Source of the DNA: Hymenobacter jejuensis
GTDB taxonomy: Bacteria; Bacteroidota; Bacteroidia; Cytophagales; Hymenobacteraceae
Assembly: GCF_006337165.1 (NCBI RefSeq)
Contig: NZ_CP040896.1
Coordinates: 3,410,001 to 3,474,000, forward strand
DNA: 64,000 nucleotides
Direction of reading: 5' to 3'
Made by a program: the position numbers and the translations under genes. Below, piece after piece: positions 51,336 to 60,770 of this stretch. Position 1 is the stretch's first letter. Every line of letters starts with the position of its first letter. The notes below the pieces were generated by a model. It did no database searches. It was not told the DNA's origin and saw only the letters and a list, made by a program, of their open reading frames with translations.

Positions 51336-54300
51336 TTACTCTTCTTTCGGTACCGTCGATTCCACTTGGGGGCGCTCTGATTTTACGGCTTCGATGGCCG
51401 TTTGGAGCAGGCGGCTACGCACGCTCAGGTCGGAAATCTTGTTGTTGCGGCGCGTAGGGTTGACGCGGTTGGAAAGCATTACCACCACCAAGTCGTACTG
51501 CGGATCGACCCAGAAATAAGTGCCGGTGTAGCCCGTATGCCCAAAGCTGCGAGGCGAAGCGTCCTTGGCCGAGTTGATGCTGGGGTTGTTGGCCGGGCGG
51601 TCGAAGCCGAGGGCGCGGCGGTTGTCGGGGCAAAACTGGCAGCGTTCGTACTCGGCCATCGTCTCGGCCTTAATGAGTTGTTGCCCGCCGTAGCGACCGT
51701 TCCAAGCGTACATCTGCACGACCTTCGCTAAGTCGTTGGCGTTGCCGAACATGCCCGCATGGCCCGATACGCCGCCCAGTAGCGAGGCCCCTTCGTCGTG
51801 CACCGTGCCGTGCAGCTGCGTGTGCCGAAACAGTGAATCGTACTCGGTAGGCGCAATACGGGCCAGCGGGAAGCGGTACGTGGGGTTGTAGCCCATGGTG
51901 GTAGCTCCCAAAGGCTTATAGATCGCGTCCTGCACAAACTGATTGATGGGCTTGCCGGAAGCAGCCTTCACAAACGCCGGATACATGATAAACGAGAGGT
52001 CGGAGTACACGTAGCCGGGCTTCTCGTTGAGCGGCGACTCCCCAATTTCCTTGTGAATGCGATTTGGGAAATCCTTACGCGCCCAGAGATCATCGGCCAC
52101 TTGCAGCGGGAACCGGCCCGACGAATCGGGGCGGAAAAAGCGCCGGCTCATCTCCGAAGGCTGCTTGGCCGATACGGTTGCGGCAGCCGGGCGCTTGCCA
52201 AATAGCCGGTTGAAAAAGCCTTTCGGGCGCGTGTATTCTTGCCAGAACGGAATCCAGGCCTTCAGGCGGGCTTGGTGCGTCAGTACGTCGCGCAGCTTTA
52301 GGTCTTGCTTGTTGGTGCCCACAAACTCCGGAAACAGTTGGCCCATCGTCATGTCGGGGTTAAACTTGCCTTCGTCTTGTAGCTTCATCAGCGATGGCAG
52401 CGTCGCCGAGACTTTCGTTACGGAAGCCAAGTCGTAGATGTCGGTATTGAGTACCGGGCGGCTGGGTTTGCCGGCTTGGCTCGGCGAATCGGCGAAGCTG
52501 TGCGTGCCGTAGCTTTTGCGCAGTACTACCCGGCCTTTGCGAGCCACCAATACTTCGCAACCCGGAAATGCCTTAGCCGCAAGCGCCTGATTCATAAGCG
52601 AATCGACACGCAGCTCGAAGTTGGGGTTCATGCCGGCATCTTCGGGGTAGCCGTAGCTCAGACGAATGCCACCTTTTGTGACCAATCCATAACCGTTTGT
52701 GTATCTGTCAGTTACGGAAACCGGCAATTTGCCCACCGCCGAGATGCCGCCGAAGATGATTTCGGCCGTTACGTCCTGCGCGTTTTTGCTTTCCTGATAG
52801 GCCAGCACCACAGCGTCGGCGCGTTCCAAATCGCGGATTTTAGCCACTGCATACGCGTTGCCAAATACGCTCACGATCACCTTTTGCTTCTGACCGGTGA
52901 GCTCGCGAAGCAGGATGTTGGTTTCGGGCGTCACGCCGAAGTTGGTGGCGGGCAGGCGGCCCAAGTTATTAATCCCGATCAGGAGGGTGTTGTACGGCTT
53001 CAGCGTTTCACGCATTTGCGTCAGCTCGTTCAGCGTTGCCGTCGCCGACAGCCAATAGTGGTGCACCGTGGCATAGTCGGCGGCCATACGCTGAAAATCG
53101 GTGGTATCGCGCGTGCCAATGGTGAGCGTAGCAATGCGCAGGGTATCAAGGCGTTGGAGCGGTAGCAGATCCTTCTGGTTGCGCAGCACCGTTACCGATA
53201 GCTCCGATAGCTTGTGCGTGAGGTAGTTGGCATGCGACGTGTTGAGGTCTTGGTAAAGATTCTTAAGCTCGATGGGCTTGTAGTGATCCAGTCCGGCCCA
53301 TTGCTTGAGCGCCAGCACTTTGCGGCAGCGCGCGTCGATGTCGGCCTGGCTCAGCTCTTTGCGGTTGATGGCTTCGCGCACCATCTTGAGTGCTAATGGG
53401 ATGTTCTTGGAGAACTCCAACACGTCGTTGCCCGCAATCAGGGCCCGCACGTCGGCGTCGCCGGGCGGGTACTTGCTGATCACGCCCTTCATGTTCATGG
53501 CATCGGTAAAAACGACGCCTTCAAATCCCATTTTCTGCTTCACCATGCCCGTCACGATGGGTTTGGAAAGGGTAGAAGGCATGCCGGTGCTGTCGAGGGC
53601 CGGAATATTGAGGTGCGCGATCATGATGCCACCGAGGCCGCGACGCATCAGGTTGCGGAACGGGAAAATCTCGAGCGTGTCGAGGCGGCGCTGATCTACG
53701 CGAATCAGGGGCAGCGCCAAGTGCGAATCGGTGTCGGTGTCGCCGTGGCCGGGAAAATGCTTGGCTACGGCCAGCACGCCTGCGTCCTGCATGCCCTTCA
53801 TGTACTGGTAGCTTTTCGCGGTCACGTTTTCGCGGTTTTCGCCCCACGAGCGGTAGCCGATGACCGGGTTAGCGGCGTTGTTGTTCACGTCCACGACCGG
53901 CGCAAAATTGACGTGCATGCCGGTGCGCTTAAACTGCCGCGCGATTTCCTGGCCCATGTCGTACAAAAGCTGCGTATCGCGCACGCCGCCCATGCTCATC
54001 TGGTACGGAAAGCGCGTGGTGCTGTCGAGGCGCATGCCCAGGCCCCATTCGGCGTCCATGGCGACCAGCAACGGCACTTTTGCCTGGCTTTGGTAGCGGT
54101 TCAGTAGCTTCGACTGGCGCACCGGTCCGCCCTGAAAAAAGATCAGGCCCCCAATGCCGTATTGTTGGATCAGTGTCGATACCGAATCCTCGTCGATGCG
54201 GGTTTTGTTGGAATACGCCGCCACCATAAACAGCTGCGCCACCCGTTGGTCGGGCGTGAGCGTAGCCATCACCGAATCGACCCAACGCGATTTGGTCAGC

Positions 54301-54557
54301 TGCGCCGCGAACGGCACCGGGCCGTTCTTCGGCTTGGCAGCCGCAGATTTTGATTTTTTTGTATTTGACTTATAATTAGATACTTGCCTTTTGGCTACTG
54401 CCTCCGAAGAGTGCCGATGCACAGCGGCATGATGGGCCGCCGTGTGCGTTGTTTTCTTCTTTTTAGGGTGCTTTTTGTGCCCTTGTGCCGAGCCAGCGGC
54501 CGGATGAAGAAGCAGGATCAAAAGCAGGAATAGCGGAAAATTTCGGAGCGTCAGCAA
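51336..54557 (-). CDS. exported GH3 (NagZ-type) / beta-lactamase-fold fusion
   Basis: A 1073-residue protein read from a TTG at 54557, with a signal peptide (MLTLRNFPLFLLLILLLHPA, ending GSAQG) and a very basic Lys/His-rich linker (about 26-80). The GH3 N-terminal barrel has KHFPGHGDTDTDSHLALPLI, the NagZ loop with its catalytic Asp-His, and the nucleophile Asp in VVFTDAMNMKGV. The GH3 C-terminal domain follows to about 620. The last 400 residues are a beta-lactamase-fold serine hydrolase with SxxK in LASVTKVSATLP, YSDLSFI and HTGYTG. NagZ removes GlcNAc from muropeptides; the second domain may cut the peptide part. An AT-rich element sits in frame in the linker (RQVSNYKSN). Confidence 0.93.
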   Translation of the reverse strand: MLTLRNFPLFLLLILLLHPAAGSAQGHKKHPKKKKTTHTAAHHAAVHRHSSEAVAKRQVSNYKSNTKKSKSAAAKPKNGPVPFAAQLTKSRWVDSVMATLTPDQRVAQLFMVAAYSNKTRIDEDSVSTLIQQYGIGGLIFFQGGPVRQSKLLNRYQSQAKVPLLVAMDAEWGLGMRLDSTTRFPYQMSMGGVRDTQLLYDMGQEIARQFKRTGMHVNFAPVVDVNNNAANPVIGYRSWGENRENVTAKSYQYMKGMQDAGVLAVAKHFPGHGDTDTDSHLALPLIRVDQRRLDTLEIFPFRNLMRRGLGGIMIAHLNIPALDSTGMPSTLSKPIVTGMVKQKMGFEGVVFTDAMNMKGVISKYPPGDADVRALIAGNDVLEFSKNIPLALKMVREAINRKELSQADIDARCRKVLALKQWAGLDHYKPIELKNLYQDLNTSHANYLTHKLSELSVTVLRNQKDLLPLQRLDTLRIATLTIGTRDTTDFQRMAADYATVHHYWLSATATLNELTQMRETLKPYNTLLIGINNLGRLPATNFGVTPETNILLRELTGQKQKVIVSVFGNAYAVAKIRDLERADAVVLAYQESKNAQDVTAEIIFGGISAVGKLPVSVTDRYTNGYGLVTKGGIRLSYGYPEDAGMNPNFELRVDSLMNQALAAKAFPGCEVLVARKGRVVLRKSYGTHSFADSPSQAGKPSRPVLNTDIYDLASVTKVSATLPSLMKLQDEGKFNPDMTMGQLFPEFVGTNKQDLKLRDVLTHQARLKAWIPFWQEYTRPKGFFNRLFGKRPAAATVSAKQPSEMSRRFFRPDSSGRFPLQVADDLWARKDFPNRIHKEIGESPLNEKPGYVYSDLSFIMYPAFVKAASGKPINQFVQDAIYKPLGATTMGYNPTYRFPLARIAPTEYDSLFRHTQLHGTVHDEGASLLGGVSGHAGMFGNANDLAKVVQMYAWNGRYGGQQLIKAETMAEYERCQFCPDNRRALGFDRPANNPSINSAKDASPRSFGHTGYTGTYFWVDPQYDLVVVMLSNRVNPTRRNNKISDLSVRSRLLQTAIEAVKSERPQVESTVPKEE
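54361..54388 (-). repeat. AT-rich 27-bp element, copy 24, inside the GH3 fusion gene
   Basis: On the minus strand: GGCAAGTATCTAATTATAAG then TCAAATAC. It is in frame within the basic linker, encoding RQVSNYKSNT. An insertion would be tolerated here. Confidence 0.6.
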
Positions 54558-54989
54558 TTTGGAAGGTAGCTTTCAAAGACGAGTGATTTGCGAAAATACG
54601 GTAACCGCAGAAGTATTGCCGCAACTTATCTCAGCGGCGGTTTGGGTAGGGCCGTAATCATGGGCCGAAGCGGCTACGGCTCTGCTTTTAGTAAGCCACT
54701 TTTACTTACTGAGTCGTCCTATCTTTCCAGCGCTGCAAATGAAAAAAGCCTGTGATGGGCCTGCGCGCGTATGGAAGCTGGCATAATTCTAGTGTCGAGC
54801 CGGCCGCGCATCAACCGGGCTGGCTTCTCGACGCGTTTTCGAGGTGAGCCCAAGCAGGATGTTTTCGTGCGGAAACCTGTTCCAGTTGACCGGGTGGAAG
54901 CCTAATTTTGTGCGTCCGGCATATGGCCGGGCGACGGTTGCTCGTTATTCTATTCCAGCTATCTCTCTCGACATCAAACCCTTTCGACC
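54558..54989. other. divergent intergenic region, no gene seen
   Basis: About 430 bases between the GH3 fusion and the gene at 54990. No supported reading frame. A weak imperfect hairpin with outer arms GTCGAG/CTCGAC lies near 54794-54830. Promoters for both divergent genes are expected. Confidence 0.4.
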
Positions 54990-56261
54990 TTGAATATCTT
55001 CCCTAGCCAATCTAAGATTCAGCACGCGTTTGTCCACCCAGGCAAGCTGCCGGCGGCTTTTTGCCTGGTCGTTCTGCTGTTTGTCGGCCTAAGCCACTCG
55101 GCGCAGGCACAGTACCAACTGCACGGCACCGTAATCGACAAAGACACGCAGCAGCCGTTGCCCTTTGCCAGCATCGGCGTGAAAAACACCGGCAGCGGCA
55201 CGGCTAGCAACGAAAACGGCGAGTTTGTACTGAATCTCAAATCGTTGCCCCAAACGCTGATCGTGTCGGAGCTGGCGCACGTCCGCGACACGGTGCGCAT
55301 CACCAGCGTCGACAAGCCCGTCCAGATTGCCTTGGGCTCGGCGACCATTGCCCTGCCGGAAGTGAAAGTAGGCAGCTACGCGTTTCAGCTAGTGGACCGC
55401 GCCTACCGGCAAATGCAGAAGAATTACGATAAGAAGTTCTACGGCAAGGCTTTCTACCGGCAGGTAACGCGCATCAACGACGAGCCGACCGAGTTGCAGG
55501 AAGTAGTCTGGAACGTGAAGTCGAACAACGCCCGCATCGAGGGCACCGACATCGCGCAGGGCCGTTACGCGGCTAAGCCTTCGCTGATGAACTTCAGCAA
55601 CTTCTCGCTCTATACCAAGTCCTACGGCCTGTATGACGCGCAAGCCGACAGCACCAAATCTTTGGCGCTGCTGAGCCCCAACTTGGTCAAGAATTATTAC
55701 CTCGAATTGGTCGGCATCCTGGAGCAAGGCGAGGGCGGCATTGCCGAAATCAAGTTTGAAACGCGCCCCGAACTGACCAAGTACCACGCCGAAGGCACCA
55801 TCTGGCTCGACGTGGACACCTACAAAGTAGTGCGTTTCAAGATCGCAACGCCCAACTTTACGGCCAACGCCAGCAACCCAGCGTACAAGTTCAAGAACAC
55901 CAAACTGGAGTTCGACATGGCCTTTCAGAACTCCGAAGAGCCCGCCTCGCCGCTCGATTACATCAAGACCAACCTCACTTTCGACATCCTGCAACCCGGC
56001 AAGCCGGTAGCGAAAATGAACGTCTCGTCGTTCACGTTTTTCTACGAAACCAGCGAAACGCCCGCCGACGTAAGTTACGCCAAGGTAAGCACCCGCGACC
56101 GCGACCTCGAAGCCATCAAAAACACCAAATACGACCCCGAATTCTGGGCCAATAATTCCGTGGTGAAGCGCACGCCGCTCGAAGACGAAGTAATCGAGTC
56201 GTTTGAGCAAAAAGGAGCTTTCGGTACGATGGTGCCGCCCAAAGCCAGGTCTTCTAAGTAA
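54990..56261 (+). CDS. exported carboxypeptidase-regulatory-like domain protein
   Basis: A 423-residue protein read from a TTG at 54990; no in-frame ATG gives a better signal peptide. A hydrophobic leader (FCLVVLLFVGLSHSAQAQ, about 25-42) is followed by a carboxypeptidase-regulatory-like beta-sandwich (YQLHGTVIDKDTQQPLPFAS, GTASNENGEFVLNL, about 41-105). A larger beta-rich region then has VDRAYRQMQKNYDKKFYGKA, FYRQVTRINDEP and TIWLDVDTYKVVRFKIATPN. The plan resembles DUF5686-type outer-membrane proteins, but without their barrel, so the function is open. Its stop codon lies in an AT-rich element. Confidence 0.8.
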   Translation: MNIFPSQSKIQHAFVHPGKLPAAFCLVVLLFVGLSHSAQAQYQLHGTVIDKDTQQPLPFASIGVKNTGSGTASNENGEFVLNLKSLPQTLIVSELAHVRDTVRITSVDKPVQIALGSATIALPEVKVGSYAFQLVDRAYRQMQKNYDKKFYGKAFYRQVTRINDEPTELQEVVWNVKSNNARIEGTDIAQGRYAAKPSLMNFSNFSLYTKSYGLYDAQADSTKSLALLSPNLVKNYYLELVGILEQGEGGIAEIKFETRPELTKYHAEGTIWLDVDTYKVVRFKIATPNFTANASNPAYKFKNTKLEFDMAFQNSEEPASPLDYIKTNLTFDILQPGKPVAKMNVSSFTFFYETSETPADVSYAKVSTRDRDLEAIKNTKYDPEFWANNSVVKRTPLEDEVIESFEQKGAFGTMVPPKARSSK

Positions 56262-56285
56262 CTGATTGATAATAGCTGATAGGTA
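56255..56285 (+). repeat. AT-rich element, copy 25
   Basis: TAAGTAACTGATTGATAATA then GCTGATAGGTA. It includes the stop codon TAA (56259-56261). It looks like copy 8 with a few extra bases in the left half. Confidence 0.55.
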
Positions 56286-56369
56286 GGCGCAAACAGAAAA
56301 TCAAAGCGCAATAATCCGCGCCCCAGCCCGACGGTGCAAGCACTAGGGTCGGGGCACCCGTACTCAGTA

Positions 56370-56410
56370 GCGCCCGTTCATTTGAAAGATTATTTCAGAT
56401 GAACGGGCGC
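56370..56410. terminator. bidirectional terminator, 54990 gene / SDR gene
   Basis: Eighteen-base arms GCGCCCGTTCATTTGAAA with one wobble pair and loop GATTA, followed by GTTTCTTGTT on the plus strand. It lies between stops at 56261 and 56455. Confidence 0.82.
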
Positions 56411-56431
56411 GTTTCTTGTTAGAATGTTTAT

Positions 56432-56457
56432 GTAAATATCTGATAATCAAATCATTA
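56432..56457 (+). repeat. AT-rich 27-bp element, copy 26
   Basis: GTAAATATCTGATAATCAA then ATCATTA, a near-consensus copy. The SDR stop codon (56455-56457) is its last triplet. Confidence 0.8.
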
Positions 56458-57171
56458 TGGATTAGTTGACCACAGGCCCGCTTCCTTGATAAACACGCGG
56501 CGGTTGAGTTTAAGCTGCGCAATGATCAATTCGGCTAAGTCTTCGGTTTGCATCACCTTTTCGGGGTTGCCATCGGTCAGTTTTAGCTCCACGGCCAGCT
56601 CTGTCGCAACGGTGCTGGGCGTGAGGGCGCTAACGCGGATGTTGTGTTTGCGCACTTCCTGCATCAGCGATTCGGTGAGGCCCAGCACGGCAAACTTCGA
56701 GGCGCTGTAGGCGCTGGTAGCCGCCGCGCCGCGCTGTCCGGCCGTCGATGAAATATTGATGATATCGCCGCTCTGCCGCTCAATCATGCCCGGCAACACG
56801 GCGCGTGTAGCATAGTAGGTGCCCATCAGGTTTACCCGGATGATGTTTTCCCACTGGCTGGGCTCCAACTCCAAAAACTTGCCAAACGCCGCCGTCCCGG
56901 CGTTGTTGATAAGAATATCGATGGTGCCCAGTTCGGCGCGCACTTGTTCCACAGCCCTGTTAACCGATTCAATATCAGTAATATCGGCAACGGCTACTGC
57001 GGCTTTCACACCCAGTGCCGCTACCTCCGTTGCTACCTCCTGCAACTGGCTTTCTGTGCGGGCCAGCAACCCTACATTTACGCCTTCCTGAGCCAGTGCA
57101 AGGGCCACTGCGCGCCCGATTCCTTTGCCGGCACCCGTCACGAGTGCGTTTTTTCCTTTGAGTGATTCCAT
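56455..57171 (-). CDS. short-chain dehydrogenase/reductase, FabG-like
   Basis: A 238-residue oxidoreductase from the start at 57171 ([20 protein letters not shown]). The NADP-binding TGAGKGIG (about 12-19), NNAG (about 88-91), the catalytic Ser in [11 protein letters not shown] and Tyr/Lys in YSASKFA (about 153-157) are all present. It resembles 3-ketoacyl-ACP reductases, but it stands outside any fatty-acid gene cluster, so the substrate may differ. The stop codon is the last triplet of an AT-rich element. Confidence 0.92.
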   Translation of the reverse strand: MESLKGKNALVTGAGKGIGRAVALALAQEGVNVGLLARTESQLQEVATEVAALGVKAAVAVADITDIESVNRAVEQVRAELGTIDILINNAGTAAFGKFLELEPSQWENIIRVNLMGTYYATRAVLPGMIERQSGDIINISSTAGQRGAAATSAYSASKFAVLGLTESLMQEVRKHNIRVSALTPSTVATELAVELKLTDGNPEKVMQTEDLAELIIAQLKLNRRVFIKEAGLWSTNP

Positions 57172-57279
57172 GTAAAAATGCTCTTTCAAATGTACGAGAT
57201 GCTATAACCGGAACAGCCGGGCAAGGTTGCAGCTTGCGCTCCTGCGGCGCGTCGGCGGGCCGTTTCAAGCGGGCAGCAC

Positions 57280-57287
57280 TACCTTTG
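57280..57287 (+). promoter_or_regulatory. candidate -7 promoter box of the HAD phosphatase gene
   Basis: TACCTTTG matches the Bacteroidota -7 box TAnnTTTG exactly, 58 bases before the ATG at 57346. No good -33 TTTG was seen at the right distance. Confidence 0.4.
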
Positions 57288-57345
57288 TCCGGAAGCCTTG
57301 GTGTTGTACTGCCGGCGGGCCGGGCTGTGTCTCTGATTCTGTCTT

Positions 57346-58014
57346 ATGCCTTATTCACTTCTGCTGTTTGATTACGACGGCACCCTCTGCGATTCGCGCC
57401 AAGCCATTCAACACAGCATCCAGCAGTTTTTTCTAGAAGCGGCGCTGCCCGTGCCGCCACAGGCTGAGATTCAGCGCATTCTGGAAATGGGGTTTCCCAC
57501 TTTCTCGACGCTGAAAGCCTTGCAGCCCAACACGCCGCCCGAAACGGTGGCCGGCTGGGTGCCCACCTACCGCGCCATCTACGCCGAGCAGGGCGAGCCG
57601 CTTGTGCGGCCGTTTCCAGGCGCGCGGGAGGTGCTGGCTCAAGCCACGGCGCAAGGCGCTGCGGTGGTGGTTCTCAGCAACAAAGGCGCCGCTATTCTCG
57701 AAAGTTCGCTCGACCGGCTGGGGTTGTTGCCGTACGTTTCCTTGCTCATCGGCGACGGCAGCTTTCCCGATAAACAGCTGCAAATGAAGCCCAACCCCAT
57801 GATTTTCCACGAGGTTGTGCAGCCGCAGTACCCGCAGGTTCGGGCTCAGGAAATCCTGATGATCGGCGACACCTCCGCTGACCTGGAGTTTGCGCGCAAC
57901 AGCGGCATCGATTCGTGCTGGGCTCGGTTTGGCTTTGGAAACGCGGAAGAATGCCTCGCCTTGGACCCAACTCACCAAATTGACGAGTTAAGCGGTGTCC
58001 TGACGCTGGTATAG
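57346..58014 (+). CDS. HAD-superfamily phosphatase (phosphoglycolate-phosphatase-like)
   Basis: A 222-residue hydrolase. Motif I LLFDYDGTLCDS (Asp 9 and 11), motif II VVLSNKG (about 107-113), the conserved Lys in KPNPMIFHEV and motif IV MIGDTSADLEFARNSG are all present, with a helical C1 cap between motifs I and II. It should remove phosphate from a small cytoplasmic metabolite; Gph-like enzymes use 2-phosphoglycolate, but related ones differ. It precedes ureD by 46 bases on the same strand, which may be chance. Confidence 0.92.
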   Translation: MPYSLLLFDYDGTLCDSRQAIQHSIQQFFLEAALPVPPQAEIQRILEMGFPTFSTLKALQPNTPPETVAGWVPTYRAIYAEQGEPLVRPFPGAREVLAQATAQGAAVVVLSNKGAAILESSLDRLGLLPYVSLLIGDGSFPDKQLQMKPNPMIFHEVVQPQYPQVRAQEILMIGDTSADLEFARNSGIDSCWARFGFGNAEECLALDPTHQIDELSGVLTLV

Positions 58015-58060
58015 GGGGCAGTGACGCGGGGCCATCTATTTTAGCGCCAAAAAGCAGCGA

Positions 58061-58921
58061 ATGAACAACGCGCCTACTGAGTGGAGCGAGCTGGAAGTGG
58101 CCGAAGTACAAGGCAAATCCCGGCTCATTAGCTGCAAAAACGTCCAGCCCCTCAAGATCCTCAACCCGCGCTCGCCTGCGGCCGGGTGCCACGCGGTGCT
58201 GTCGAGCTACGGCGGCGGCATGGTAGCCGGCGACAAAATCTGGCTGCGCCTAACGGGCCACGCCAACTCCCGCCTGTTTCTGGGTTCGCAGGCTAACACC
58301 AAGATATTCAAGTCGTTGCAAGGAGCCGCTGCCGAGCACGTTATCGAAGGAAAGTTGGGCGCAGGCGCTTTGGCCGTCGTGTTTCCCGACCCCGTAGTGA
58401 TGCAGGAGCGCAGCCAGTACCGCCAAGTTCAGCAGTGGGACCTGCAACCCGATTCGCTGCTGTTAGTGATCGACTGGTTTCATTCCGGCCGCATGGACAT
58501 CGGCGAGAAGTTCGTATTCACCGCATTCCACTCCGAGCTAAAAGTCGCTGTCAACCAGCGGGTTGTATTGCTGGATCGGTTTGCTTTTGCGCCACAGCAC
58601 CATATTGCCACGTCGCCCGCCAACTTCGACCAGTACCAGACCATGTTTTCGGCCTATTTGGTTGGCAACCCCACCGACGCCCGTTTTCAGTACCTCGCTG
58701 ATGCACTGCTCCAGTTAAAAATGAGCGACCGCACCGACCTGCATTTCGCCATAACCAATCTGGAATGCATGATTTCGGTGACCAAAGTGAAAGAAGAGGC
58801 CTACATCTTGCGCGCAATGGCCCACAGTCGGATGGCCTTGCAACCCCTCTGCGATCATCTGTTGCAAGCGTTGAGCGGTGAAGAGTTTTTTGGCTACAAC
58901 CCCTTGAAACGCAAGTATTAA
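58061..58921 (+). CDS. ureD: urease accessory protein UreD
   Basis: A 286-residue chaperone for urease assembly. The family pattern is visible: YGGGMVAGDKIWLRL (about 47-61), LFLGSQANTKIFKS, then FPDPVVMQERSQYRQ, DWFHSGRMDIGEKFVF and a C-terminal helical part with RAMAHSRMALQPL. UreD binds the apo-enzyme and recruits UreF and UreG to insert nickel. It is on the plus strand, convergent with ureG, separated by a REP-like inverted repeat, and so separate from the transcript of the structural genes. Confidence 0.92.
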   Translation: MNNAPTEWSELEVAEVQGKSRLISCKNVQPLKILNPRSPAAGCHAVLSSYGGGMVAGDKIWLRLTGHANSRLFLGSQANTKIFKSLQGAAAEHVIEGKLGAGALAVVFPDPVVMQERSQYRQVQQWDLQPDSLLLVIDWFHSGRMDIGEKFVFTAFHSELKVAVNQRVVLLDRFAFAPQHHIATSPANFDQYQTMFSAYLVGNPTDARFQYLADALLQLKMSDRTDLHFAITNLECMISVTKVKEEAYILRAMAHSRMALQPLCDHLLQALSGEEFFGYNPLKRKY

Positions 58922-58941
58922 AGGGTGATCAAGAAAACCGA

Positions 58942-59038
58942 CGCCTGTCATCCTGAGCTTGCGAAGGACCTTATCACGCCTGAGTAGTAGATGTTAGCAA
59001 CCCTAATAAGGTCCTTCGCAAGCTCAGGATGACAGGCG
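58942..59038. repeat. REP-like long inverted repeat between ureD and ureG
   Basis: Perfect 33-bp arms (58942-58974 and 59006-59038) starting CGCCTGTCATCCTGAGC, of the same family as the repeat at 14954. It lies between convergent genes and may end both transcripts. Confidence 0.78.
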
Positions 59039-59057
59039 GGAATCAGATTGGAACCGC

Positions 59058-59810
59058 TTACCGCCGATCCTCGCGGACGGATTGCAACGCTCGCTCCTTG
59101 GCTTTTTCGATGTGCTCAATGATCACATCCAAGTTGTAGCCATCCAGCGCGCGGGCAAACACAAACGGACCTTCGCCGCGCATTTTTTTGGAGTCGCGCT
59201 CCATTACGCCCAAGTCGGCGCGGACGAGCGCGGCAATGTCTATCTTGTTGATAACCAGTAAGTCAGACTGCGTGATGCCGGGTCCGCCTTTGCGTGGGAT
59301 TTTGTCGCCGCCCGATACATCAATGACATAGATGGAGTAATCGACTAGCTCGCGGCTGAAATGCGCCGCCAAGTTGTCGCCGCCGCTTTCCACAAACAGG
59401 AAATCGATGTTGTAGTCGAAGCGCGTCATGAGCCCTTCCAACGCGTTCATATTCAAGGAGATATCTTCGCGGATTGCCGCGTGTGGGCAGCCGCCCGTTT
59501 CGACGCCTACAATGCGGTCTTCGCTCAGGGCGCTGTTGCGAATCAGAAATTCGGCGTCCTCGCGGGTGAAAATATCGTTGGTGACCACGCCCAGCTCGTA
59601 CTGGTTGCGCAGACGCTCGCACAGGGCCTTGAGCAGCGCCGTTTTGCCCGTGCCCACCGGCCCGCCGATGCCCACCGTGAAGGCCCGCTTGCGGAAGTTT
59701 CGGTAGGAGGGCAGCTTGCGGGTTTCGCGCTCGTTGTAGTCGCCTGGTGATTCGTACGCTTCGTGGGTGTGGCCGTGGAGCAACAAAGCCAACTTCTCTA
59801 CAAATGCCAT
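59058..59810 (-). CDS. ureG: urease accessory GTPase UreG
   Basis: A 250-residue SIMIBI-class GTPase that delivers nickel to urease. The P-loop [15 protein letters not shown] (about 49-63), the switch region [15 protein letters not shown], the metal-binding Cys-Pro-His in [17 protein letters not shown], and [12 protein letters not shown] are conserved. The guanine motif is INKIDIA. The N-terminal 40 residues are longer than in many UreG proteins and include [10 protein letters not shown], which might help bind nickel (inference). It is the last gene of the transcript running from ureF, with a 6-base gap. Confidence 0.95.
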   Translation of the reverse strand: MAFVEKLALLLHGHTHEAYESPGDYNERETRKLPSYRNFRKRAFTVGIGGPVGTGKTALLKALCERLRNQYELGVVTNDIFTREDAEFLIRNSALSEDRIVGVETGGCPHAAIREDISLNMNALEGLMTRFDYNIDFLFVESGGDNLAAHFSRELVDYSIYVIDVSGGDKIPRKGGPGITQSDLLVINKIDIAALVRADLGVMERDSKKMRGEGPFVFARALDGYNLDVIIEHIEKAKERALQSVREDRR

Positions 59811-59816
59811 AATGCG

Positions 59817-60497
59817 TTAATTCTGAAATAGTTTGGAGTAAACGTCTTCGTGAAAAACCTGGGCCGCATCCAGCAAAAACGCCGAGCGCGAAGCCTGAAA
59901 ATACTCCGTCTCGGCGTGGCTGGCCATGAGATTTTCGAAGATGGAATAGAAATCGTGCTGCAACTTATGGCCTTCCATCGGCCCCATAAACCCCAACCGA
60001 ATGGCCGCGCTGATCTGGTCGCGCAGGGCCATGTGCAGGTACATGGTCTGCACGTCGGGCAGTGAAAAACCCATGCGCTTCAAGCACAGCGCAAAGCCAA
60101 GCACGAAGTGCAGCGGAATTTGCTCCTGCACAAACCATTGGTTTACAACGTCTAAGCCTGCCTCCGGATAAAATGATTCGAGCAGCTTGAGCCAATTTTT
60201 GCCCTGGGCCACGCTGGCCCGGTGCAGCGTAGGCACCAGCATCATGGCATCGTATTCGGTGGCTATGGTGGCCAATTCTGTATTCAGATCTGGGAGCGCG
60301 AGCTTATAGCAGGAATTTATAAAGGGAAATTCCATGCTAACTGCTTGTTGCAGAAACGAATACAAATAATTGCGCAGCCCAAACGGCGTCTTCACCAAGC
60401 CAAACGTGATGCTGCTTTCCAAGCCATATGAATAAGCAAACGACCCCGTAGGGATCGCCGAATCGACAAGGTGCAGCAGCCGAGCGAGTTGAGTCAT
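59817..60497 (-). CDS. ureF: urease accessory protein UreF
   Basis: A 226-residue all-helical chaperone. The UreF opening SAIPTGSFAYSYGLESSI (about 13-30) is clear, followed by helices with LPDLNTELATIATEYDAM, ASVAQGKNWLKLLESF and AAIRLGFMGPMEGHKLQHD. UreF bridges UreD and UreG in the nickel-insertion complex. It lies 6 bases upstream of ureG and about 270 bases downstream of ureC, with a palindromic repeat in between. Confidence 0.92.
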   Translation of the reverse strand: MTQLARLLHLVDSAIPTGSFAYSYGLESSITFGLVKTPFGLRNYLYSFLQQAVSMEFPFINSCYKLALPDLNTELATIATEYDAMMLVPTLHRASVAQGKNWLKLLESFYPEAGLDVVNQWFVQEQIPLHFVLGFALCLKRMGFSLPDVQTMYLHMALRDQISAAIRLGFMGPMEGHKLQHDFYSIFENLMASHAETEYFQASRSAFLLDAAQVFHEDVYSKLFQN

Positions 60498-60601
60498 GGT
60501 AGGAAGCTAGAGCTAAGAAATTCCTATGCTTGTTGATGGGAGGGAAGGCCAAAGGTTGGGGTGGTTAGCTAAAGTTAGAAGCTTGGACTAGAAACCTGTC
60601 T

Positions 60602-60684
60602 GTCATGCAGAGCGCAGCGAAGCATCTCTCCCGCTTCGTTGAGATATGTAACCAGTAGAGATGCTTCGCTGCGCTCTGCATGAC
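60602..60684. repeat. REP-like inverted repeat between ureC and ureF
   Basis: Perfect 28-bp arms (60602-60629 and 60657-60684) starting GTCATGCAGAGCGCAGCG. The sequence class differs from the repeats at 14954 and 58942 but the layout is the same. It divides the ureABC part from the ureFG part. Confidence 0.75.
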
Positions 60685-60770
60685 CGCCTTTCAGAATAAC
60701 TAAACATCGGCCTTTACCACCCCCAGCCCCACCTTAAAAAAGGAGGGGAGCTTAGCTCTAGCTCTAGTAT

